Origin: a virus
IMG/VR virus record: IMGVR_UViG_3300048883_000035
Coordinates: 1 to 23,284 of that record
Reading direction: 5' to 3' (one strand)
DNA: 23,284 nt
Of this stretch, positions 6,269 through 13,535 are shown piece after piece. The notes under the pieces were generated by a model. It had not been told where the DNA came from. It made no database searches and saw only the letters and a program-made list of their open reading frames with translations. The translations under genes and the position numbers were made by a program. Positions within the stretch are counted from its first letter, which is position 1. Each line of letters opens with the position of its first letter.

Positions 6269-7985
6269 TCAATTCAAGAGTCCTAGTCTGTATCTACCCA
6301 ATAATTCTAATCAAGGTATGTCGTATATAGAGGCTATCAAGCATCTATCTAATGAGTTAACAGGTGCAGGTAAAGATACAGTAGAGATCGGAACCTTCTG
6401 GGAATTCGTTCGTGATATCTGGTCGCTCTCATTTGAGAAGCCAGAACTCTTTAGTGAGTGGCACGTACAGTATTTAGCAGAGGACATTGAAGATGCTGTG
6501 AATCAGGGCTTGCATTACTGTGCTATACTGCCGAGAGCACATTACAAAAGTACAATTCTGGGGCATGCCTTTTCAATTTGGCGTATCTTAAAGATGAAGA
6601 AAGATATGAAGATTCTCTATCTATCCTACTCTGACACAATGAGCAAGTATCACATCAATGAGATTAAGAAAGAAGTTGGTCGTAACCCAGTTCTAAAGAC
6701 CTTGTTGGAGGATAAGACTCCACGTTCTGACTACACGTTCCGAATGAGGTACAGGGGTGCTAACGTCGAGATCGAGAAGGGTGGGTTGTTCTCATTCAAA
6801 CGTGGAATGCACTTAGACGGAGCACTGATCGCAGACGATATACTAAAAGACCCAGAAAACCCACTCGAAATCGGGCAGGTAACGAAGGTTGAGGATCACT
6901 TCATGCAAGAGAGCATGTTCATCCCCAACAAGGGAGCACCTATTGTAGTAGTTGGTACGCCACTACTACCAGATGATATCTTAGCTAAGTTAGAATTTGA
7001 CCCACGATTCAGGCACAGAAGGCTACCAGTATTCAATCCGATTCCCGGTCGTAGGGTATTGGCTCCCGGCATCTTCAATGAAGAAGAATTGCTTGTTCAC
7101 CAGAGAGCTAAACCAAAGGCGTTCGCTTCTGAGTTTATGCTAGAGCCGTTCTATAGCAGCATGACGTATTTCACCAAAGATGATATCAATAAAGCTGTTG
7201 ATCCCAAGCTTAGGAACTTACACGCTCTAACTAAGCACAAGTTCTCTGACGACGAAGAAGTATTTGGTGGATTCGATGTTGGTAAGAAACGACATCCTAG
7301 CCACTTAGCCATCTTCAAACGAAGAGGAAGTAAGATCGAACAGATACACAGTTCTTATCTTAATGGTTGGAACTATAACGATCAGGTAGAATATATAAAC
7401 GAGATCGCAGAGAACTTTGGTATGACTAGGGGCTATGTGGACAACACTCGTGGCGAACTAGAAGACAGGGGGCTAAGTAACACTTGGATTCCTCAGTCGT
7501 TCACACCTAAGATGAAGGCTAGCCTAGCTGGGATTATGGAAGAGATTATCCTATCTGGTAGAGGTAAGCTATTAGATGATGATCAGCAGAATACACAGCT
7601 TATGCAAGTGAACAATGACTTGAAAGCTACAACTACTGTAGCGGGTCACGGTGATGCATTCTTTAGTGTTGGAATGGCTCTTCAAGCTGCTCATGAGACA
7701 GACTTATATGGTATGGAAGTCGTGGGGGATTTACAACAATGGGCATCAGATTTAGAGTCCGATGGAGACCCCAAAGACCCGATGAAAAAGTGGCTTAAAA
7801 GACTTGAAACTCTTGACAAGGACGAGTATAATAAGGGTACTAATCAAGACACAGATACTTTTCCACCGCTTGGTGCTCCGAATCCTAACTGCTCTAATCG
7901 GCAATGCACACCTAAGGCTTGGATACCCGAAAATAACTTGTGTATGATGTGTCTGCACAGGGGGGATAAGCCTCTGATACTTTAA
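6261..7985 (+). CDS. terL: large terminase subunit (TerL) with C-terminal zinc motif
   Basis: The DNA-packaging motor and headful/cos nuclease, 574 aa. ATPase: Walker A-like PRAHYKST (residues 91-98), Walker B GALIADD (188-193 region), and a coupling segment VVVGTPLLPDD (230-239). RNase H-type nuclease: Asp339 in GGFDVGKK, acidic residue 394 in YVDNTRGE, and Asp465 in GHGDAFFS. Beyond the usual nuclease domain the last 35 residues hold four cysteines (544, 549, 561, 564; C-x4-C-x11-C-x2-C), a zinc-binding pattern. It would dock on the portal and cut and translocate concatemeric DNA. The start overlaps terS by 8 nt. The end is followed by the ribonucleotide reductase gene rather than the portal. 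Confidence 0.95.
   Translation: MSSQFKSPSLYLPNNSNQGMSYIEAIKHLSNELTGAGKDTVEIGTFWEFVRDIWSLSFEKPELFSEWHVQYLAEDIEDAVNQGLHYCAILPRAHYKSTILGHAFSIWRILKMKKDMKILYLSYSDTMSKYHINEIKKEVGRNPVLKTLLEDKTPRSDYTFRMRYRGANVEIEKGGLFSFKRGMHLDGALIADDILKDPENPLEIGQVTKVEDHFMQESMFIPNKGAPIVVVGTPLLPDDILAKLEFDPRFRHRRLPVFNPIPGRRVLAPGIFNEEELLVHQRAKPKAFASEFMLEPFYSSMTYFTKDDINKAVDPKLRNLHALTKHKFSDDEEVFGGFDVGKKRHPSHLAIFKRRGSKIEQIHSSYLNGWNYNDQVEYINEIAENFGMTRGYVDNTRGELEDRGLSNTWIPQSFTPKMKASLAGIMEEIILSGRGKLLDDDQQNTQLMQVNNDLKATTTVAGHGDAFFSVGMALQAAHETDLYGMEVVGDLQQWASDLESDGDPKDPMKKWLKRLETLDKDEYNKGTNQDTDTFPPLGAPNPNCSNRQCTPKAWIPENNLCMMCLHRGDKPLIL
7825..7833 (+). promoter_or_regulatory. AGTATAATA motif inside terL 3' end
   Basis: Perfect copy of the repeated 9-mer, about 180 nt upstream of the ribonucleotide reductase start. 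A TTGACA at 7813-7818 is only 8 nt away, too close for a sigma70 -35 box. If the motif is a phage promoter, it would serve the reductase gene. Confidence 0.35.
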
Positions 7986-8008
7986 AGAAGCCAACGAATG
8001 GAGAAAAC

Positions 8009-10057
8009 ATGGTACACCTATCGCCCCAAGCTGAAGTCGTAGCTAAGAAACGTTACTACTTAAAGAATGATCTAGGAGAGATTATAGAGAACGCAGAAGG
8101 AATGTTTAAGCGGGTAGCCAAAGGGGTAGCTAGTATCGAAACGTTGTACAATTCTAAGGCTGACACGACCTACTCCGAAAAACAATTTTATAGGATTATG
8201 GCAGAGAATAAGTTCCTTCCAAACTCTCCCACGCTGATGAATGCAGGTACTGATCAAGGCACTTTGTCAGCGTGTTTTGTTCTCCCTGTTAAAGACTCAA
8301 TGGAAGGCATCATGAAGGCTGCTACAGACTCTGCTATGGTACAGAAGTTTGGAGGCGGTACAGGCTTCGCTCTATCAGAACTCCGACCAAAGGGAGATAT
8401 GATTAGGACTACACACGGTATAGCATGTGGGCCGATTGAAGTACTAAAGACCCTCAGCCGTGTGTCCTCAATGATTACTCAGGGCGGGAAACGTGACGGT
8501 GCGAACATGGCGGTGATGGATGTTCACCACCCAGATATTCTCGAATTCATCGAATGCAAACAGGTTGAAGGTGAAATCCACAACTTCAATATAAGCGTAG
8601 GAGTTACTAACGACTTCATGGCGGCTGTCAAAGCGGGCACTCACTACAGCCTGATCCACCCTAAGGACAAGAACATTGTAGGTGAATTGAACGCAAGAGA
8701 AGTGTTTAGAAAGATAGTACATGGTGCTTGGCGAAACGGAGAACCGGGAATGGTTTTCTTAGATCGTATCAATGAGGATAACAGTGTACAGGCAGAGCAT
8801 GGTAGAATGATCGCTACCAATCCATGTGGTGAGCAGCCTTTACTTCCTAATGAGTCTTGTAACCTAGGCTCAATCAACCTATCGGAGTTCTTTAACGACA
8901 AAGACTCCGAAAACTGGGAAGATAAATTTAACTGGTCTGACTTTGCGAAGACAGTACACCTAGCCATTCGATTCCTCGATGACGTAGTAGACGCTAATAA
9001 ATATGCTACCAAGTCCATTGAGACAATGACTAAGGCTACACGTAAGGTGGGTCTAGGTATTATGGGTTTTGCAGACCTACTCATTCAGATGAAGGTTGCT
9101 TATAATTCCGAAGAGGGTAGAGAAATTGGTTCAAAGATTATGAAAGTAATGAAAGAAGAAGCTGATCTAGAATCTACTAAATTAGCAGAAGATCGTGGTA
9201 ACTTCCCCTCATGGGAGCATTCAACTTTCAAAAAGCCCATGAGAAATGCTTGCCGACTAACGGTGGCACCTACAGGAACTATCTCAATGCTTGCAAACAC
9301 ATCATCAGGAATTGAGCCAACGTTCGCACTAGCTTGGAAGAAGCAGAACGTACTAGAGGGTGAGTCATTCTGCTACACCAATAAGTACTTCGAAGAAGAA
9401 CCATTTATTACCGACGAAATGTTAGAACATGTAAGCGCAGGTGGCAGTTTAGATGATGTAAAGGTGGAAGACTGGGTGAAGAACGTGTATGTAACTTCGG
9501 CAGAGATAGCAGGAGATGATCACGTATTGATGCAAGCAGCGTTCCAAGAGCACTGTGATTCAGGAATCAGCAAGACTATTAACTTACCTAATGAGGCTAC
9601 TGAAGAAGACGTAGCAACGGCGTACCTAGGAGCATACGATAATGGGTGTAAGGGAATTACAGTGTATAGGTCAGGTAGCAGAGATAAGGAAGTACTTGTG
9701 AGGGAGTCTAAAGATAAGATTCCAGCACTAACAGACAAGTACCAGCTTGACCTATTCGAGGATTATCTACCGAATGACGGGCAAGGGGCTGACAAACCAC
9801 CAATGTGGAATCCTAATGATTACGAACCATACCAGTTACAGCCACTCACAGATGGTTATAACTTCTGGGCAACCCTATCGAATAGAGTAGTAGGTCTAAC
9901 AGGTACAACCAATCACTCGATGTACCATACAGCAGTAGCTGAACCTGATATTAGGGCAGTTAAACGTGACATATGCTGTGACTCACCAATGTTAGTGGAA
10001 GAGAGTGGGTGTACTAGCTGCAAGAGTTGCGGCTGGTCAAAATGCCACATAGCATAA
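8009..10057 (+). CDS. nrdJ: class II (adenosylcobalamin-dependent) ribonucleoside reductase
   Basis: Converts ribonucleotides to deoxyribonucleotides using a B12-derived radical, supplying dNTPs for phage DNA. It is 682 aa. Active-site features: Cys89 in LSACFVLPV, the NPCGE motif (271-275; Cys273 thiyl, Glu275, Asn271), Cys284 in CNLGSIN, and the phosphate loop APTGTIS (420-426). GGGTGFALSELRP and QGGKRDGANM are typical NrdJ segments. No N-terminal ATP-cone is evident, so dATP inhibition is probably absent. The C-terminus holds six cysteines (656, 657, 668, 671, 674, 679), the usual swinging redox/zinc tail. No separate radical-generating subunit is needed, consistent with none being present. 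The start follows GGAGAAAAC. Its place between terL and portal is unusual. Confidence 0.94.
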   Translation: MVHLSPQAEVVAKKRYYLKNDLGEIIENAEGMFKRVAKGVASIETLYNSKADTTYSEKQFYRIMAENKFLPNSPTLMNAGTDQGTLSACFVLPVKDSMEGIMKAATDSAMVQKFGGGTGFALSELRPKGDMIRTTHGIACGPIEVLKTLSRVSSMITQGGKRDGANMAVMDVHHPDILEFIECKQVEGEIHNFNISVGVTNDFMAAVKAGTHYSLIHPKDKNIVGELNAREVFRKIVHGAWRNGEPGMVFLDRINEDNSVQAEHGRMIATNPCGEQPLLPNESCNLGSINLSEFFNDKDSENWEDKFNWSDFAKTVHLAIRFLDDVVDANKYATKSIETMTKATRKVGLGIMGFADLLIQMKVAYNSEEGREIGSKIMKVMKEEADLESTKLAEDRGNFPSWEHSTFKKPMRNACRLTVAPTGTISMLANTSSGIEPTFALAWKKQNVLEGESFCYTNKYFEEEPFITDEMLEHVSAGGSLDDVKVEDWVKNVYVTSAEIAGDDHVLMQAAFQEHCDSGISKTINLPNEATEEDVATAYLGAYDNGCKGITVYRSGSRDKEVLVRESKDKIPALTDKYQLDLFEDYLPNDGQGADKPPMWNPNDYEPYQLQPLTDGYNFWATLSNRVVGLTGTTNHSMYHTAVAEPDIRAVKRDICCDSPMLVEESGCTSCKSCGWSKCHIA

Positions 10058-10065
10058 GTATAATA
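10057..10065 (+). promoter_or_regulatory. AGTATAATA promoter-like motif after nrdJ
   Basis: The motif begins at the last base of the nrdJ stop codon. TATAAT is at 10059-10064; no convincing -35 box is visible (TGGTCA is 19 nt upstream). Transcription from it would start near 10071 and place the following hairpin at the 5' end of the message for the next gene and the portal. Confidence 0.5.
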
Positions 10066-10069
10066 TAGG

Positions 10070-10102
10070 GTAGTGGGTGTTGGGCTAAACAGCACCCACT
10101 GC
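10070..10102 (+). terminator. stem-loop after nrdJ (terminator or 5' leader hairpin)
   Basis: AGTGGGTGTT (10072-10081) pairs with AGCACCCACT (10091-10100) around a 9-nt loop, and the stem can be extended by G10070-C10102. There is no T run after it, so a protective 5' stem-loop is as likely as a terminator. Confidence 0.5.
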
Positions 10103-10127
10103 TACGATTAGAAAAGGAGACCGAGTT

Positions 10128-10595
10128 ATGCCAGAAATAGGTACAGGATTGAGACAGCATAGTGCACAGTACGTTGCGGATTTAGACCCTAACGGTACGT
10201 GGAGAATTTTAAACGCTTGGCACAGTAGCCTACAGGGATTCGACCCCGATGAAGATGATGTTCCCGACGATCATGAGGCGGTAACGCTAATCACTGAGGG
10301 AGCATTTGAAGCACTAGTCAAGCATGCTACAGCAGAGGGTGTCTTAGATGGCATCAAATTTGAAGGTGTACCAGAGAAGGTATACGCCGAAGCCGAGGAA
10401 GAGATCAGAGTCTTGAAGTTGGAATTGGAAGAAACTAGTAAGGTAGTAGATTGTGACCGTACTGTGGTGGCCCCACCTATACCCGTAAATATAACACCTG
10501 CACCTGATCCCTTATCAGAGGGCGCACAGTTAAAGAAGCATGCTATGGATGGTATGTTAAAGATTATTGGACTTGACACCATCGGGGAAAAATAA
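10128..10595 (+). CDS. hypothetical acidic protein, 155 aa, upstream of portal
   Basis: Unknown protein with a good ribosome binding site (AAAAGGAGACCGAG). The N-terminal half looks folded (ADLDPNGTWRILNAWHSSL; VTLITEGAFEALVKHA). The central part is an acidic helix (AEAEEEIRVLKLELEE). Then comes a Pro-rich linker (APPIPVNITPAPDP) and a short C-terminal helix. It ends 3 nt before the portal start, so it is co-translated with portal and may act in portal assembly or packaging, but this rests on context only. Nothing suggests an enzyme. Confidence 0.78.
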   Translation: MPEIGTGLRQHSAQYVADLDPNGTWRILNAWHSSLQGFDPDEDDVPDDHEAVTLITEGAFEALVKHATAEGVLDGIKFEGVPEKVYAEAEEEIRVLKLELEETSKVVDCDRTVVAPPIPVNITPAPDPLSEGAQLKKHAMDGMLKIIGLDTIGEK

Positions 10596-10598
10596 CAT

Positions 10599-12413
10599 AT
10601 GAAAATTAGTCAGTTTGTACCACAGGCATCCCAATCCAACACACAGTTGGCTGGGTTGTCTGCTTCCATTGGAGCCATGCATAGTCAGAAGGCAGTAGAT
10701 GCTGGTGAAGGATCACAGCCCCTACAACTTGGTATTGAATCAATTGTTAACTCATGGATTCGTAACCAGATGGCATACCGTACCCAGCTAGTAGGTGACC
10801 TAAACAAGATCGCCACGCAGGTACAGGAGATTAGAGCACCACTACAGCACATCACAGCGGAAGTATTCCGAAGAGGTATTGTATGGGAGCCAACTACAAA
10901 GAAACCTGATGAGCATCAGTTGGATGAAATTAATAAGTTCATAGGTGATGCCAATAGGTTCCACAAGACCCTAGAAGAAGTGCTACGACTAGTTCACTTC
11001 GATCTTAATGCTATTGATGATGCCTTTATACTATTGAACAAGACCTACGTTTCAAGGGGCAAGGCTAATCCGAAGCTGGACTCGTCCATCATTGAGATTC
11101 GTCACCTAGACCCAGCTATCACAGACTTTGATCTGGATGCTCGTGGTCTACCAGAGAACTTCCATTGGTTCTGTCCAGCCCATAGGTTCAAGGTAATCGA
11201 AAAGGATACTCCTTCAGATGAGGAGAAGAAGCAGTTAGTTTGTATTGAGGATGATTGTGGACTACCGTTCCAGCCAGCCATGTACAAGTATAGCCACAAG
11301 AACGCTATCTACTACCTATTGAACTCTGAGGTTATCCACATCAGCAAGTTCTATCCGACCGACACATTCGGTTGGAGTCCTATCTTAACACTGTTCGAAA
11401 AAGCCCTTACCCTATTAGGTATGGACAAGAACCTCTACAGGTACTTCTTCGAACGAAAGATGCCAGCAGCTATGTTAATGGTATCTACAGACGACCCAGA
11501 TTCACTACGGCGTGAGAGGCAGTCTTGGGAGGCTAAGACCAAACAAGACTCCAACTTCATGCCGATGGTCGCTGTATCGTCACGTAACAACAGAGGACGA
11601 GTAGACCTTGTTCGGTTATTCCACACAATGCAGGAGATGGACTACCTTCCTATACGTAACGAGATTAGAGAACGTGTTGCTTCTATGTGGGGTGTTACTC
11701 CTGCATGGCAGGGCGCACCAGAAGGATTTGGCGGACTTACCACCCAAACAACCCAGCTTGTAGTTATGAGCAGGGTAGTTGAGGGTGACCAGCGTATCTT
11801 CCATGAACGAGTATTCCCTAAGATTTTGGAAGCCTTCAATATTACGGACTGGAAGATGGTTCTACCTACACCAGAGGAGAAGGCAGAGTCTACTAGAATC
11901 TCCTTCGCTTTGCAGCGTGTGCAACTTGCTCAACAAGCAGTAGGCTTGGGGTATGATATAGAATTGAAAGAACAGAATGTCGATCTTGAAAACGTCCAGT
12001 TTGTTGTGTCTGGTGAGGCTGTGAACATAGCTAAGCTTGGAGCAGAACAACAGGCATTAGCAATCATGCAGCAGGAGCAGCAGATGCAAGCCGAGCAGGA
12101 ACAGGCTCAGGGTGGCGGTGGGGAAGAACAAGGTGGGGAGCAGGAGATGCAACTATCTATGGCTTCTAAACCTTGGACTAAGCAGCTTGCAGAGATGGGA
12201 TTCCCATTCCCAATCATTAAGGAACTCACACCAGATGGACAGAGACTATGGTTCACCCACGGCTCAGAGGACTTTACAGCTAGTCTAAACATGGGAAGAA
12301 TTGGAAACGTAAACAAAGCGGTTATGAAATCATTCACACCACCTGCCGACACAACCAAGACACCTAATGCACCATCGAAGGATATAGAACGCATTGACGA
12401 ACAGGAAGAATAA
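10599..12413 (+). CDS. portal protein with zinc-knuckle-like insert
   Basis: The dodecameric DNA gate at one capsid vertex, to which TerL docks; 604 aa. The central part has the typical portal features: SEVIHISKFYPTDTFGWSPI, followed by the long helical stretch RYFFERKMPAAMLM, and the segment RNEIRERVASMWGVTPAWQG ending in the Gly/Thr-rich turn GFGGLTTQTTQ. A C-x2-H-x19-C-x4-C pattern (Cys192, His195, Cys215, Cys220) interrupts the domain before SEVIHI and could bind zinc. The C-terminus is low complexity (Gln/Glu/Gly-rich, about 485-525) then Pro/Thr/charged. GGGGAAAAA upstream is a weak ribosome binding site. It overlaps the next gene by 20 nt. Confidence 0.9.
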   Translation: MKISQFVPQASQSNTQLAGLSASIGAMHSQKAVDAGEGSQPLQLGIESIVNSWIRNQMAYRTQLVGDLNKIATQVQEIRAPLQHITAEVFRRGIVWEPTTKKPDEHQLDEINKFIGDANRFHKTLEEVLRLVHFDLNAIDDAFILLNKTYVSRGKANPKLDSSIIEIRHLDPAITDFDLDARGLPENFHWFCPAHRFKVIEKDTPSDEEKKQLVCIEDDCGLPFQPAMYKYSHKNAIYYLLNSEVIHISKFYPTDTFGWSPILTLFEKALTLLGMDKNLYRYFFERKMPAAMLMVSTDDPDSLRRERQSWEAKTKQDSNFMPMVAVSSRNNRGRVDLVRLFHTMQEMDYLPIRNEIRERVASMWGVTPAWQGAPEGFGGLTTQTTQLVVMSRVVEGDQRIFHERVFPKILEAFNITDWKMVLPTPEEKAESTRISFALQRVQLAQQAVGLGYDIELKEQNVDLENVQFVVSGEAVNIAKLGAEQQALAIMQQEQQMQAEQEQAQGGGGEEQGGEQEMQLSMASKPWTKQLAEMGFPFPIIKELTPDGQRLWFTHGSEDFTASLNMGRIGNVNKAVMKSFTPPADTTKTPNAPSKDIERIDEQEE

Positions 12414-13524
12414 CAGCCGTAAGGGTAAGCTAAAACCTATAAAACCGTACCTTTCTCAAACCTCTGCTACTGGGAAGACTGAACAGGCTCCCTTTACAGA
12501 GGAGCAGAATAGAGAACGTATGAAGAAATTGGCTTCGTTTCGTCCTTTTCAGGCTAAGAAATGGGGCGAGTCGATTTTCAAAAAGGCTGTGGAAAATGAT
12601 GCAAAAGCTAAAGAAGAGAAGGCTACACCTAAAGTAGCCGCAAAGAAACCGGCGCAAGTTCAAGAGTCAGACAGGGTTGTGCGTAGCGCATATCCTAAAG
12701 ATTCGGGTAATCCGCTCGACGAGTTTAAAATGCCTAAATATGCAGAGAACATGCGTAGACACGTATCTGATGGTCGGTTCAATGATATGCGTAGTCAAGG
12801 GGTAGTTGGGTTACCTCCCCCTTCGGCTTTTAGAAAAATGGAGAAATCGGTAACTAAAACTACTGACTTACTAGGTATTCTAAAGACTAAGCCACCTATT
12901 GCTAACCGTAAGTTCAAAGGAAACCTTGCCGGTCAGACACCTGATTGGAGCCAGAAGAATCCTACCCAAGAGAGGGACGTTGATTCATGGGCAGAAGAAC
13001 GAGGGCGCAGAGGGGAAAATCGAGAGTCAGGCATACCAAACGATCTGGACGGTTCTCTGAGAGCCAACAAGAACAAACTAAAGGGAGCAGCAACACCAGT
13101 GCTTCCAGCGGACTTCTTAAAAGAGGGCAACGGTACTGGCGAAGGTGCTGGGGCTGGTGTGGCTACGGGATCGGGTGGGTTAGCTGGTGGTGGTACAGCC
13201 CACGTATCTACCAACTCTGGTATTTTTACTACCACTTTTGGCGGCGACAGAGGCAAGAGGAAAGCCGGTCAGACCCAGAAGGATCACGACATAGCAACTA
13301 TGTCATTCAACAAGAGGGGTACAGATACATCCTCTCAGAGTATAGTTGTGGAGAAGGGTAAGCAGAGACTTGACAAAGCCCTCGCACCTATATACAATAG
13401 AAATGTACAAATGCGTGAGGGCGGGTCACAGGTACCCCCCACCGATCAGAAGACACCAAAGCCACTCGAAAGGCAAGTTAGCCACAAAGGAACTAAACGG
13501 GCTAACACTTGGAAGAATCCATAA
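12394..13524 (+). CDS. hypothetical basic low-complexity protein, TTG start
   Basis: Unknown 376-aa protein between portal and metallophosphoesterase. The frame begins at TTG 12394 inside the portal 3' end (AGGA upstream); the next Met, near 12520, is an alternative start. The first 110 residues are Lys-rich (GKLKPIKPYLS; KAKEEKATPKVAAKKPAQ). Later parts are Gly/Ser/Thr-rich (GTGEGAGAGVATGSGGLAGG, about residues 248-267) and the end is basic. It is probably largely disordered; virion-associated, DNA-binding or internal scaffolding roles are all possible. A different-frame ORF at 12987-13361 overlaps it and looks like a shadow. It probably belongs to the head operon. Confidence 0.7.
   Translation: MTNRKNNSRKGKLKPIKPYLSQTSATGKTEQAPFTEEQNRERMKKLASFRPFQAKKWGESIFKKAVENDAKAKEEKATPKVAAKKPAQVQESDRVVRSAYPKDSGNPLDEFKMPKYAENMRRHVSDGRFNDMRSQGVVGLPPPSAFRKMEKSVTKTTDLLGILKTKPPIANRKFKGNLAGQTPDWSQKNPTQERDVDSWAEERGRRGENRESGIPNDLDGSLRANKNKLKGAATPVLPADFLKEGNGTGEGAGAGVATGSGGLAGGGTAHVSTNSGIFTTTFGGDRGKRKAGQTQKDHDIATMSFNKRGTDTSSQSIVVEKGKQRLDKALAPIYNRNVQMREGGSQVPPTDQKTPKPLERQVSHKGTKRANTWKNP
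13370..13398 (+). promoter_or_regulatory. sigma70-like promoter candidate inside preceding gene
   Basis: TTGACA (13370-13375), a 17-nt spacer, then TACAAT (13393-13398). This is a near-consensus arrangement about 140 nt upstream of the metallophosphoesterase start. Because it lies inside a coding sequence it may be chance. Confidence 0.35.
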
Positions 13525-13535
13525 GGAGAACTAAG

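Noticed and set aside
10574-10600. TTGACA near the end of the 10128 gene as a portal promoter
   Set aside because: At 17-nt spacing the -10 position reads CATATG, which is a poor match. The same applies to TTGACA at 4492 and 7813.
12987-13361. 124-codon + strand ORF rich in Arg/Ser/Trp
   Set aside because: Shadow frame of the 12394 gene. Its composition (Trp/Arg/Tyr runs) is typical of an out-of-frame reading of Gly-rich codons.
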